In this document: piece after piece, positions 1 to 7,314 of the stretch
Numbering within the stretch: position 1 is the first letter of the stretch
Layout: every line of letters begins with the position of its first letter
Source: XN24 sp964462675
GTDB lineage: Bacteria; Pseudomonadota; Gammaproteobacteria; Steroidobacterales; XN24
Direction of reading: 5' to 3'
DNA length: 8,236 nt
Assembly (NCBI GenBank): GCA_964462675.1
Contig: CAYWYS010000067.1
Location: 1-8,236, forward strand
Program-made: the position numbers and the translations under genes
The notes under the pieces: generated by a model
The model's input: only the letters and a program-made list of their open reading frames with translations
The model's database searches: none
Told to the model about the DNA's origin: nothing

Positions 1-275
1 TGGACTGCGGGCCTGTCAGACACCCGATTTCACCCACACGAGTTCCTGAAGACCCAAAATTATGAACACACTATCCGCGACACCCGGCTTCTCATCCTGA
101 TTGTCGCGCACCTCTCATCCAGATTGACGCGCTACACACACCTGACTTCGGCCACTTCGTCCCGGTGGACTGGATACTCCGCCACCCTGAACTCCTCGAC
201 AGCGACGCCCCGCCAGTAAAGGCCTCCCTTGACCGTTTCGAGCAGCTCTTTCAGGCCTTGAACGAGCTTCTCTAA
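1..275 (+). pseudogene. Frameshifted 3' end of an unidentified protein gene (left edge of window)
   Basis: Two plus-strand frames read like one protein split by a frameshift. The frame starting at base 1 is protein-like to about base 107 (for example LSDTRFHPHEFLKTQNYEHT, then RDTRLLILIVAH) and then turns into Ser/Thr/Arg-rich noise. The frame ending in the TAA at 273-275 is protein-like from about base 108 onward (LIQIDALHTPDFGHF, then PVDWILRHPELLDSD and a helical-looking DRFEQLFQALNELL end). That second frame has a TGA at 63-65 and no convincing start, so it is unlikely to be a gene on its own. Joining the two near 100-120 gives a continuous C-terminal segment of about 90 residues. I do not recognise the family. 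Alternatives are a sequencing error at the slip, or an intact short gene using GTG at 165. The 5' part lies outside the window. Confidence 0.5.
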
Positions 276-488
276 ACTCTGTTGGCACGCTGACTTGCCG
301 GTGGCCTGACACGGTGCAACTATGTCTGCTCAGGTATCAAGCCATGAAGAGAAGTACCTCGGCCAGCCAGGCTCTCCCTCTTCCTGCGAGCAAGGGCTAC
401 AGCGGGTGGATAGTTCACTTTTCCTCCCCCAATAGGTCACCTATCCGGTTTTGCGCGGGTTTTTGCTGTTTTTTCGTGGTCATCGCGT
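276..488. other. Gene-free spacer with T-runs and a short palindrome
   Basis: No credible coding frame is visible here. The open frame at 314-565 on the plus strand runs through the antisense of the transposase remnant and has no protein-like pattern. The stretch holds a perfect 6+1+6 palindrome, ATAGGTCACCTAT, at 432-444. It is followed by T-runs at 447-450, 458-462 and 469-474, interrupted by GC-rich bases. As RNA the palindrome could form only a 5-bp stem with a 3-nt loop, which is weak for a terminator. The spacer may include the outer end of the decayed insertion sequence to its right, but no terminal inverted repeat could be paired because the other end is missing. Confidence 0.4.
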
Positions 489-738
489 TCACAAGAGACA
501 TGGCTCCCCCGGCGGCAGCAATCGTCGTCGGACCAGATACAGATTGGCTAGCGCGAGCAGACTGAACAGGCGGGCAGTGTTCTTCGCCAGACCGCGATAA
601 CGGACTTTGCTCTAACCCCGCAACCGCTTGACCACGTGCAAGGCATGCTCGCCGCGGGCACGGACCCGGGGAGCGAATCCGGCTGATCGCTTTCTGATGC
701 TCGGTGAGCGGCCGCAGGTAGCGTGCGCTGAGCCCGCC
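489..738 (-). pseudogene. IS5-family transposase remnant (C-terminal end, frameshifted, with internal stop)
   Basis: On the minus strand the segment from about 672 down to the TGA at 489-491 reads RVRARGEHALHVVKR, then an in-frame TAG at 612-614, then SKVRYRGLAKNTARLFSL and LALANLYLVRRRLL. This matches the well-known C-terminal block of IS5-family DDE transposases (VRA+VEHpFRVvKRqFGyxKVRYRGLAKN followed by a hydrophobic helix ending in RR). The preceding residues, RPLTEHQKAISRIRS, lie in a different frame (about 672-738), so a one-base shift has occurred near the CCCGGGG run at 665-671. The TAG replaces the usual aromatic or glycine position just before SKVRYRGL. The N-terminal part, including the first catalytic Asp residues, is absent, and the remnant stops about 70 bp before the AddB-like start. 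The element is dead. The family assignment is from remembered motif patterns, and the subgroup is not resolved. Confidence 0.75.
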
Positions 739-809
739 CAGGCTCATCTCCTGAGCCAGCGATGGGGATACACTCAGCATTGGAAAGCCTGAATTTGCGA
801 CGAGGACTC

Positions 810-3596
810 ATGGAAGAGTACGAGCGAGATCCGTGCCTTGGGGACATGCCTGTCATCCACTTCAGCCTGGTGGCGGACGCCGGTGCGGCCCGCCGGCTGA
901 GACGCGCGGTTGCGACGGGCGGTGCGCGCACCGGCTGGCTGGCGGGTACGTGGCGGGAACTGGTGGACCTGGCGTTGCGCGCCTACGTCATCCCGCCAGA
1001 TCAAGCGGACTGGAGCGCACGGTTCCAGCAGTTGCTGCGAGATCTCCCCGATTCATTCTGGTCGGCCAGCCTGGCGGTGGCGCCCGAGGAGACCTCGGCG
1101 ACGGTGTTCGACGCCCTGGTGTCCATCCTTGCATCGACGGATCCCGCGGAGCCCCTGGTCTGGGGTGATCTGTCCAGCCTGCCGCCGCGGGCTGCCCGGC
1201 ACCTGAACGACTTGGCGGCCTTGGCGAAAGCGCTGGATGGTCGCTGGCCGCCGGAGCTTGCCGCCATTCAGTCGCTGCTGGGCGTGGATGCTGTCGATGC
1301 GCTCCACGTCATCCAGGTTGAATTACTGGATGGACAACCCGAGCTGAGCCGCTGGCAGAAGGCGCTTGTGACGAAGCTGAATCGCGACGCGGACACGGCT
1401 GCCCCAAATCTGCGGGGCATGGGCGCGGCCGGCGAGGTTCAGCCCCCGGTCGATGCGCCCTCGGGGGACTCGAAGCCGGACACCGCGCTTGGCTATCTCC
1501 AGCGTGCCTTATTCATGGACACTTCCGGCCGGGTGGCGCTGGATGCCTCCCTGCAATGGCTCGCGGTGCGTGATTTCCTGCAGGAGGCGGAGGTTGCTGT
1601 CGGGATGATCCAGGAGCGGTTGGCGGCGGATCCATCGCTGACAGCGGCCGACATCGGCGTGCTGCTGCCGGACAGCTTCGAGTACACGGTCGCGGTCGAC
1701 GATGCATTTCGCCTGGCTGGGTTGCTGACCTCCGGTCTGGCTGCGGACTGGTGGCGACGCGACCTGGGCATGGAGTGGCTGTTCCATTTCCTGTACTGCC
1801 GCCAGAAACCGGCGCCGGCCATGGCGCTGGCGGTCTGCCTGTCGTCGCCCTTGATGCCGTGGTCGAGAGAGATCGGCGCGGGCCTCGCCCAGCAGGTCAT
1901 GGACGGAGATTTCCGGCTGGATCCGGCGCACGTTCATGGGCGTCCCGCGCAGCGCATGATGGCGCTGATCCGGGACGGCGACAGGGATCCACAGTCGCTG
2001 CGAGAGGTACTGCGGGAAATCCCGGGCCTGCTCAATCGTGACGAGCGCGTTTCAGGCCATCGTGAGCGCCTGGAGGCTGGGTTGCAGACCCTGGACGGAC
2101 TGCTTGCGAGCGCGGTTGAGCTCGACTGGTCGGCCCTGCGGCGCGCGGTCAGGCCTCGAGTGATCCGATCCGACACCTCGGCAGACTTCAACCAGGAGGG
2201 GGTCACGATCTGGTCCGAAAGCCAGGAACCCTGGCGACCGGTTCGGCACCTGCTCGTGCTCGGCTTTGCGCGCGGCGCTTACCCATCGCGCGAGGGTGCC
2301 GGCGCGGTGTTCTCCGAGTCAGACGTGGAGGCGATCCGTATCGGCCTCGGCCTGCCGGTCGATACGCCGGCACGACAGGTCGCGCGACGCCGCGGACTGT
2401 TGCGCCGGCAACTCGGAGCGGTCAGCGATTCCGTCAGCTTCCTGGCGCCGCGCCGGGATGCGAGCGGGGGATCGCAGGGGCCGTCGGAAAGCCTGGTGTT
2501 CATGGGCCAGCTGTTCGAGGGCGTGGCCGAGGCGGAAGCGCTGCTCTGCGAACTCGACACCGCCGACGGGCAGGCCCGTGCCCGCGGCATCGCCCTGGCG
2601 CCCCCGGCTGAACCGCAGCCGCCGCGCCCGCTCGCGGCCGAGGACATGGAGTTCGGGCAGGACCTGGTGATGCTGCGCAAGGACTCGATGGGCAACACCC
2701 GGCCAGAGTCGCCGAGTTCGCTGGAGTTGCTGATGGTATCGCCCCTGGCGTGGCTGCTCCGGCGCCTGGGTGCGGAGCCAACCCTGTGGGCTCCCGAGGG
2801 AGCTGATGCGGCGCTGCTCGGCACGATCGCGCACAGGGTGCTTGAACTGACCTTCAGGGCGGGTCGGGCCATTCCCAGCGAGACGGAGATTGCCTCGGCC
2901 CTGGAGGGGCAGGTTGACGAGGTGCTGCGCACCCTGGCCCCGACCATGCGCGGCGTGCAGTGGCAGATGGAGATGCGGCGCTTTCGCGAGGCCTTGCTCA
3001 CGGCTGCCGTGCAGTGGCGGGACATTCTGCTGCGCCTGGATGCGGAGATCCTGGTGAACGAGCGCTGGCTGCAGGGCAGCTGGTCGGGTATCTCGATTCG
3101 TGGCCAGACCGACCAGATTCTCGGACTCCCCGGGGGGCGCCTGCTGGTGGTCGATTACAAGCGGTCGAAGTCCACGAGTCGGGCCCCCCGGATGGAGAAG
3201 GGCTATGACTGCCAGGCCAACCTCTACCGCGTGATGCTCGAGACCGGCGGTCTGAAGGACGCAGGTGACGAGGCACTGAACGAGCGGCTGCGCCAGGCGC
3301 GTGACATCGGGATCGTGTACTACCTGCTGAACGACCAGGTGGCGCTCAGCGACACCGACTTGGCCGAGGCCGGGGCCAGTCCCGCGTGGCGGGTGCTCGG
3401 TCCGGATGTGTCCAGTCAGGCGATGGCGGCGATCGGAATCCGACTGGCAGAAGTGCAGGGCGGGCGCCTGGTGCTCAACCGGTCGGGTGACCGGGAGCGG
3501 TTCGCCAGGCAGGCCGGGATCAAACCCTATGCGCTGGACAACAGCCCGCTGATCGACCTGTTCAGCGTTGCCGACGCCGAGGAGGCAGCGTCGTGA
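810..3596 (+). CDS. AddB-like PD-(D/E)XK nuclease with inactive helicase scaffold
   Basis: Likely the B-type subunit of an AddAB/RecBC-like end-processing machine. With the ATG at 810 it is 928 aa, a little shorter than typical AddB. No Walker A is visible at the N-terminus (VADAGAARRLRRAVATG where a P-loop could stand), consistent with an inactivated SF1 helicase fold. Around residues 476-492, VRHLLVLGFARGAYPS is the AddB-type signature (lvlGl.eg.fP). The C-terminal RecB-family nuclease begins near residue 636 (SSLELLMVSPLAWLLRRLG). It carries GTIAHRVLEL with H675, GQTDQIL with D768, VDYKRSK with D782 and K784, and the Q802-containing CQANLYR motif. The four Fe-S cysteines of canonical AddB are not seen: Ser644 stands at the usual first Cys and the tail has none. 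Start choice: 810 has GAGG 4 nt upstream. ATG 762 lies next to the transposase remnant and lacks a Shine-Dalgarno. ATG 846 is possible, because G/C-ending codon bias becomes strong there. The stop overlaps the next gene by 4 nt. Confidence 0.85.
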   Translation: MEEYERDPCLGDMPVIHFSLVADAGAARRLRRAVATGGARTGWLAGTWRELVDLALRAYVIPPDQADWSARFQQLLRDLPDSFWSASLAVAPEETSATVFDALVSILASTDPAEPLVWGDLSSLPPRAARHLNDLAALAKALDGRWPPELAAIQSLLGVDAVDALHVIQVELLDGQPELSRWQKALVTKLNRDADTAAPNLRGMGAAGEVQPPVDAPSGDSKPDTALGYLQRALFMDTSGRVALDASLQWLAVRDFLQEAEVAVGMIQERLAADPSLTAADIGVLLPDSFEYTVAVDDAFRLAGLLTSGLAADWWRRDLGMEWLFHFLYCRQKPAPAMALAVCLSSPLMPWSREIGAGLAQQVMDGDFRLDPAHVHGRPAQRMMALIRDGDRDPQSLREVLREIPGLLNRDERVSGHRERLEAGLQTLDGLLASAVELDWSALRRAVRPRVIRSDTSADFNQEGVTIWSESQEPWRPVRHLLVLGFARGAYPSREGAGAVFSESDVEAIRIGLGLPVDTPARQVARRRGLLRRQLGAVSDSVSFLAPRRDASGGSQGPSESLVFMGQLFEGVAEAEALLCELDTADGQARARGIALAPPAEPQPPRPLAAEDMEFGQDLVMLRKDSMGNTRPESPSSLELLMVSPLAWLLRRLGAEPTLWAPEGADAALLGTIAHRVLELTFRAGRAIPSETEIASALEGQVDEVLRTLAPTMRGVQWQMEMRRFREALLTAAVQWRDILLRLDAEILVNERWLQGSWSGISIRGQTDQILGLPGGRLLVVDYKRSKSTSRAPRMEKGYDCQANLYRVMLETGGLKDAGDEALNERLRQARDIGIVYYLLNDQVALSDTDLAEAGASPAWRVLGPDVSSQAMAAIGIRLAEVQGGRLVLNRSGDRERFARQAGIKPYALDNSPLIDLFSVADAEEAAS
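3580..3595 (+). promoter_or_regulatory. Strong Shine-Dalgarno and GTG start of the helicase gene, with GTGA stop-start overlap
   Basis: AGGAGG at 3580-3585 lies within the last codons of the AddB-like gene, 7 nt before the GTG at 3593-3595. The TGA stop of the first gene (3594-3596) overlaps this start as GTGA. The near-consensus ribosome site at ideal spacing decides the GTG start. Translation is therefore probably coupled, as expected for two subunits made in fixed ratio. Confidence 0.85.
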
Positions 3597-6500
3597 GTCT
3601 CCCGGCCCTGACACTGATTCCCGCGGGTGCCGGTTCAGGCAAGACCTTCACCATCCAGAAACAGCTGCGCGCCTGGGTCCTGGCTGGACAGGTCGCGCCC
3701 GAGCGGATCATGGCGGTGACCTTCACCGAGGCGGCGGCAGCCGAACTGCGGGACAGGATCAGCGCGGAGCTCATCGCGAGCGGCCAGGTCGAACCCGCCC
3801 TCAAGCTGGATGAAGCCTACATCTCGACCATTCACGGCTTCGGGTTGCGGATCTTGACCGAATTTGCCTTCGAGGCCGGCGCGTCCCCGCAACCGCGCCT
3901 GATCGACGACCATGAAAAAGATGCCCTGACGCGCATCGCCGTGGCGCAGACCGACCGCGTGGAGTTCATCGCGGCCAGGCCGGAGGCATTCGGCTACAGC
4001 TACAGCTTCGGCAGCGGTGCATCGCCGGAGCAGGCGCTGCGCGATGACGTGCTGCGGGTGGTCGACAGGCTGCGCGAGATCGGCTGGCGACCTGGGGAGC
4101 CGCTGGATGTCGAGCGCGTCCTCGCGCCGATCCGTCAGCACTATGGCCCGGTGGAGGACGGCGAAGCATTGACCGAGCTGATGCGGCAGCGAGCCACGGC
4201 GCTGCTGGATGCATTCCCGCAGGGACTGGCGCGCGAGTTCCCGGACAACAAGACTGCGCGCCAGCAGCTGGACAAGGATTTCCGGAACCTGCACAACGCG
4301 CGCCAATGGCGGGGCCTGGAGGCCAACTGGAAGGCCTGGAACGAGTTGCGCGCTCTGCGGACATCAAAGCGCGGTGCGCCCCTGCCAGCGGGCTACGATG
4401 AACTGGCGCAGGCTGTGCAGGCGGTCGCCGAGCGGTTGCCTGTGCATCCCGGTCCCCGGGAGCAGGCCTGTCGGCACATCTCGGCGCTGATCGGGGCGGC
4501 GCAGGACGTTCTCGTCGAGTACGAACGTGCGAAGCAGGAGGCAGGGCTCCTCGACTACAGCGACATGATCATCCTGGCCGGCCAGTTGTTGCGTGACCGG
4601 CCCGACGTCGTGCAGACCCTGGCCAGCAGGATCGATTGCCTGGTGATCGACGAGTTCCAGGACACGAACCCGGCGCAGTTTGCACTGCTCTGGCGCCTCA
4701 AGGAGGCGGGCGTCCCGACCCTCGTGGTCGGCGACCTGAAACAGGCCATCATGGGCTTCCAGGGCGCCGATCCGAGGTTGTTCGAGGCGTTGCTCGCGCA
4801 GCATCGGGATGTCGCCCGTCCCCTGACCAGCAATTGGCGTTCCCAGCCGGCGCTGATGGAGTTCATCAACGCCGTGGGTCCAAGGTTGTTTGGCGCGGAC
4901 TATGTGTCGCTGAAGGCAGAGAGCCCGCCCAGTCCGCAGGCCGCGCTCGAGGCTGTCCGGTTTGGCGAAAAGGCCAGGAGGGGCCAGGACGACGTCCGGG
5001 CGTGGTCACTGGGCCAAAGGCTGAAGCAACTCCTCGATGACCCGGGCGAACAGGTGATCGATCGGCATTCCAAGGCATTGCGCCCACTGAGGGGCGGCGA
5101 CATTGCCGTGCTGTGTCCGACGCACCGGATACTCGGCCGGTATGCCGATGTGCTGCGCGCGCTCGGCCTGAGAGTGCGGTTGCCCGCGGACGGCTGGTTC
5201 AAGTCGCGCCCGGTGCAGATCGCCTTCCATGCGCTGGCGTACCTGGCCAACCCGTCAGACCGGCATGCGGCACTTTACCTTGCGGTCACGGAAATCGGCA
5301 GCCTGACCCTGCAGGAAGGGTTCGAGCAATTGATGGCCGGCGGCCGGGTGGATGATCCGGTGCTCAAGCAGCTGGATGGGTTGGCGCCGGGCGTGCTCGA
5401 TCGCACGATCTATGCACTCGTGGCAGACGTCCTTGCTGCACTTGGCTTGTTCGACACGGTGGTCACCTGGCCGGAGGCCGAGCAGGCGCGCGCCAACTTG
5501 CTGCGACTGCAAGCCGAGGCCGCGGAGTTCATGGATGCGAATCGCGAGGCCTTGGCGTACGGCGGGTTCCACGGTGCGGGCATCCAGACATTCCTCGCCT
5601 GGCTGGTCGCCAAGGTCGAATCCAAGGACGGCGATAAGCAACCAGAACCCCGGGTGCTCGATGAGGATGCCGTCGTGCTCTCGACCTGGCACAGCGCCAA
5701 GGGCCGTGAATGGCCCATCGTGGCCGTGGCCGGCCTGGACCGGGAGGTCAGCGCAAAGGTGCCGAGCATCGATATCGCCTATGACCGGTTCGACGATCTG
5801 GAGCACCTGCTCGAGTTCGCCCGGATCGAGTACTCGCCGTCGTTTGACGCCAAAGAGAGCAAGGAGCGTTCCCTGTCGCTGCTTCAGCCGGGCAGTGAAC
5901 TCGAGGCGCGGCGGCTGCTGTACGTCGCGCTCACGCGGCCGCGTGACAAGCTCATCCTCGAGTGGCCCGCCTTCAAGGCGGGGAAGGGCGATCGGAGCTG
6001 CTGGTCCATCTTGGCCGAGGATTGCGGATTGGCGCTCGGCGAGGATTGTCTCGAAATCAATGGGGCGACCTTGCCATGCGTCATCCACGAGGGTGCGACG
6101 GAGCTGCCTGAGGGATTCTTCGAGATGGGCGAGGCCGCGGAGGTCTCGCTCGCGGCCATCGGCCGCAGGGCGATCCGGCCGGGCTCGAGGCCGGTGCACA
6201 AGACACCGGACAGCCGCACCCCGTCCGGAGCCGGGCCTGGTGAGGCTGCGGCGACACTCGACGGGGTGATCGTCGAGGCCTGCGGCGTCCCGCTGGAGAT
6301 CCCGGCCACGCTGCACGGCGTCGAACTCGGCACATGGCTGCATCGCTGCTTCGAGGTGCTGGGTCGCCGGCCGATGCTGATCGACCGGCTGGGGTCGCCG
6401 GGATCGGCGGATATCGATCCAGCGTTTCGTCAGGCGGTACTGGCGGCGGTCAAACGCTTCGAGGCGTGGCTGAGCGACCGACTGGGTGCGCAACCGGTAC

Positions 6501-6760
6501 TGCGCGAATGGCCGCTGCTCGCGCTGGGCCATGATGGCGCGGTGGTCTCCGGCGTCGCCGACCTGGTCATCGAGACACCCGAGGGATGCTGGGTGATCGA
6601 TCACAAGTCCGACCGCGTGACGGATGCTCGAGCAGGCTTCGGCGTCTACGAGGCCCAGTTGCAGGGCTACGTGGCGATGCTGGAAGCCGCGGGACAGCGC
6701 GTTGCCGGAGTGGGCATTCACTGGATTCGCCGTGGCGAGGTGGCGCTCAGGCGCCGGTAA
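3593..6760 (+). CDS. AddA/RecB-like UvrD-family helicase-nuclease
   Basis: A 1055-aa superfamily 1A DNA helicase fused to a RecB-family nuclease, expected to unwind DNA from ends and cut one strand together with the AddB-like partner encoded immediately upstream. Visible motifs, in order: Walker A AGAGSGKT (11-18), motif Ia TFTEAAAAEL (43-52), STIHGFG (about 78-84), Walker B VIDEFQDTN (351-359, acidic pair D353/E354), motif III GDLKQAIMGFQGADPRLF (about 380-397), motif IV LTSNWRSQPAL (about 412-422), motif V STWHSAKGREWPIVAVAGL (about 695-714) and motif VI RRLLYVALTRPRDKLIL (about 772-788). The C-terminal nuclease has GTWLHRCFEVLG (H917), GVADLVIE (D990), VIDHKSDR (D1003, K1005) and EAQLQGYVAML, so a full PD-(D/E)XK site is present. 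Motif III departs from the usual GDPKQSIYRFRGAD. The protein is somewhat shorter than typical AddA. It is called AddA-like rather than addA because of the accessory context and divergence. Confidence 0.9.
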   Translation: MSLPALTLIPAGAGSGKTFTIQKQLRAWVLAGQVAPERIMAVTFTEAAAAELRDRISAELIASGQVEPALKLDEAYISTIHGFGLRILTEFAFEAGASPQPRLIDDHEKDALTRIAVAQTDRVEFIAARPEAFGYSYSFGSGASPEQALRDDVLRVVDRLREIGWRPGEPLDVERVLAPIRQHYGPVEDGEALTELMRQRATALLDAFPQGLAREFPDNKTARQQLDKDFRNLHNARQWRGLEANWKAWNELRALRTSKRGAPLPAGYDELAQAVQAVAERLPVHPGPREQACRHISALIGAAQDVLVEYERAKQEAGLLDYSDMIILAGQLLRDRPDVVQTLASRIDCLVIDEFQDTNPAQFALLWRLKEAGVPTLVVGDLKQAIMGFQGADPRLFEALLAQHRDVARPLTSNWRSQPALMEFINAVGPRLFGADYVSLKAESPPSPQAALEAVRFGEKARRGQDDVRAWSLGQRLKQLLDDPGEQVIDRHSKALRPLRGGDIAVLCPTHRILGRYADVLRALGLRVRLPADGWFKSRPVQIAFHALAYLANPSDRHAALYLAVTEIGSLTLQEGFEQLMAGGRVDDPVLKQLDGLAPGVLDRTIYALVADVLAALGLFDTVVTWPEAEQARANLLRLQAEAAEFMDANREALAYGGFHGAGIQTFLAWLVAKVESKDGDKQPEPRVLDEDAVVLSTWHSAKGREWPIVAVAGLDREVSAKVPSIDIAYDRFDDLEHLLEFARIEYSPSFDAKESKERSLSLLQPGSELEARRLLYVALTRPRDKLILEWPAFKAGKGDRSCWSILAEDCGLALGEDCLEINGATLPCVIHEGATELPEGFFEMGEAAEVSLAAIGRRAIRPGSRPVHKTPDSRTPSGAGPGEAAATLDGVIVEACGVPLEIPATLHGVELGTWLHRCFEVLGRRPMLIDRLGSPGSADIDPAFRQAVLAAVKRFEAWLSDRLGAQPVLREWPLLALGHDGAVVSGVADLVIETPEGCWVIDHKSDRVTDARAGFGVYEAQLQGYVAMLEAAGQRVAGVGIHWIRRGEVALRRR

Positions 6761-6790
6761 GCCATGAACGATGCGGACCCGCGAACGCCG

Positions 6791-6810
6791 AGCGCCCAGC
6801 GCCCAGCGCC
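6791..6810. repeat. Short heptamer tandem repeat between convergent genes
   Basis: The heptamer AGCGCCC occurs at 6791-6797 and 6798-6804, followed by a partial third copy AGCGCC at 6805-6810 that abuts the stop codon of the GNAT gene. It fills part of the 50-bp gap between the convergent helicase-nuclease operon and the toxin gene. The complementary GGCGCT occurs at 6742-6747 near the helicase stop. No T-tract follows on either strand, so this is not a recognisable intrinsic terminator. Confidence 0.6.
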
Positions 6811-7314
6811 TCAGGCCAACAGGGCCTTGAGATCCTTGAGCATCAGGAACAGGTGATACGGATCAGTCGGGCTGGGCTCGAATTCCCACGATTCGTACCA
6901 GTGCCGTGCTGCATCGTCCTTGGCATGCACAAGCAGACAGCGGATGCCGGCGATGTCGGCGGCCTGTGCCGTGCGCAGCAACGCATCCTTGAGCAAGGCC
7001 TGGCCCAGTCCCTGGCGCTGATGCGCCTTGTCGACAGCGAGCCGCGCCAGGATCATGACCGGAACCGGGTGACGCGCCAGACCCTTCATCACTCGGCTTG
7101 GTGCGGCTTCCGGATCGACGCTGCCCACGGCGAGGCTGTAGAAGCCAACCACCACGTCACCCTGGCAACAGACATAGGTCTGCGCGCTGTTGGCCTTCTG
7201 GTTGACTAGCGCGTAGCGCTGCAGGAACTGGTTCAGCGCGGGCTGGCCGCAATCGAAAGCATCGACCTGATCCGTTGCGGCGAGCTTGCGAACGGGCGCG
7301 TAGTCACGGCTCAA
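6811..7314 (-). CDS. tacT: GNAT-family acetyltransferase toxin, TacT type
   Basis: This 167-aa protein has the TacT/AtaT-class GNAT architecture. Such toxins acetylate the amino group of charged tRNAs and stop translation when the antitoxin is lost. Visible signatures are the N-terminal F-x-CG-x5-NxFL-x2-YA pattern (residues 20-35), the acetyl-CoA binding loop HQRQGLGQALL with Q99, G102 and G104 (Q/RxxGxG), and HAKDDAARHWYESWEF with Tyr140, at the position of the catalytic tyrosine described for Salmonella TacT. The start is TTG (complement of 7312-7314). An in-frame TGA lies immediately upstream and no nearby ATG or GTG exists in frame, so TTG is the only sensible start. It overlaps the antitoxin stop as TTGA, with no strong Shine-Dalgarno, implying translational coupling and low toxin output. 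The symbol indicates the family, not proven orthology. Confidence 0.9.
   Translation of the reverse strand: MSRDYAPVRKLAATDQVDAFDCGQPALNQFLQRYALVNQKANSAQTYVCCQGDVVVGFYSLAVGSVDPEAAPSRVMKGLARHPVPVMILARLAVDKAHQRQGLGQALLKDALLRTAQAADIAGIRCLLVHAKDDAARHWYESWEFEPSPTDPYHLFLMLKDLKALLA

Noticed and set aside
12..156. Apparent imperfect direct repeat between bases around 20-37 and 137-154 (14 of 18 matching)
   Set aside because: Short, only partly matching and in different reading frames, so chance is the simpler explanation.
314..565. Small plus-strand open frame with a hydrophobic stretch (possible membrane peptide)
   Set aside because: It reads antisense through the transposase remnant and the T-runs, has no ribosome site, and its hydrophobic segment comes from the T-rich DNA.
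3143..3150. An E. coli Chi octamer (GCTGGTGG) inside the AddB-like nuclease region
   Set aside because: It encodes the Leu-Val-Val of the conserved nuclease beta strand in the gene's normal codons, and a single copy is expected by chance in GC-rich DNA. The host's Chi sequence is also unknown.
2319..3614. Long minus-strand open frame of 431 codons opposite the AddB-like gene
   Set aside because: It is a shadow of high G+C coding sequence. It lacks any recognisable domain and lies opposite the conserved nuclease motifs.
5255..6721. Long minus-strand open frame of 488 codons opposite the AddA-like gene
   Set aside because: It is antisense to helicase motifs V and VI and the nuclease domain, has Arg/His/Gln-rich shadow composition, and shows no domain signature.
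6586..7209. Plus-strand open frame of 207 codons across the operon end and the toxin gene
   Set aside because: Its first part overlaps the nuclease C-terminus in another frame and the rest is antisense to the well-supported GNAT toxin.
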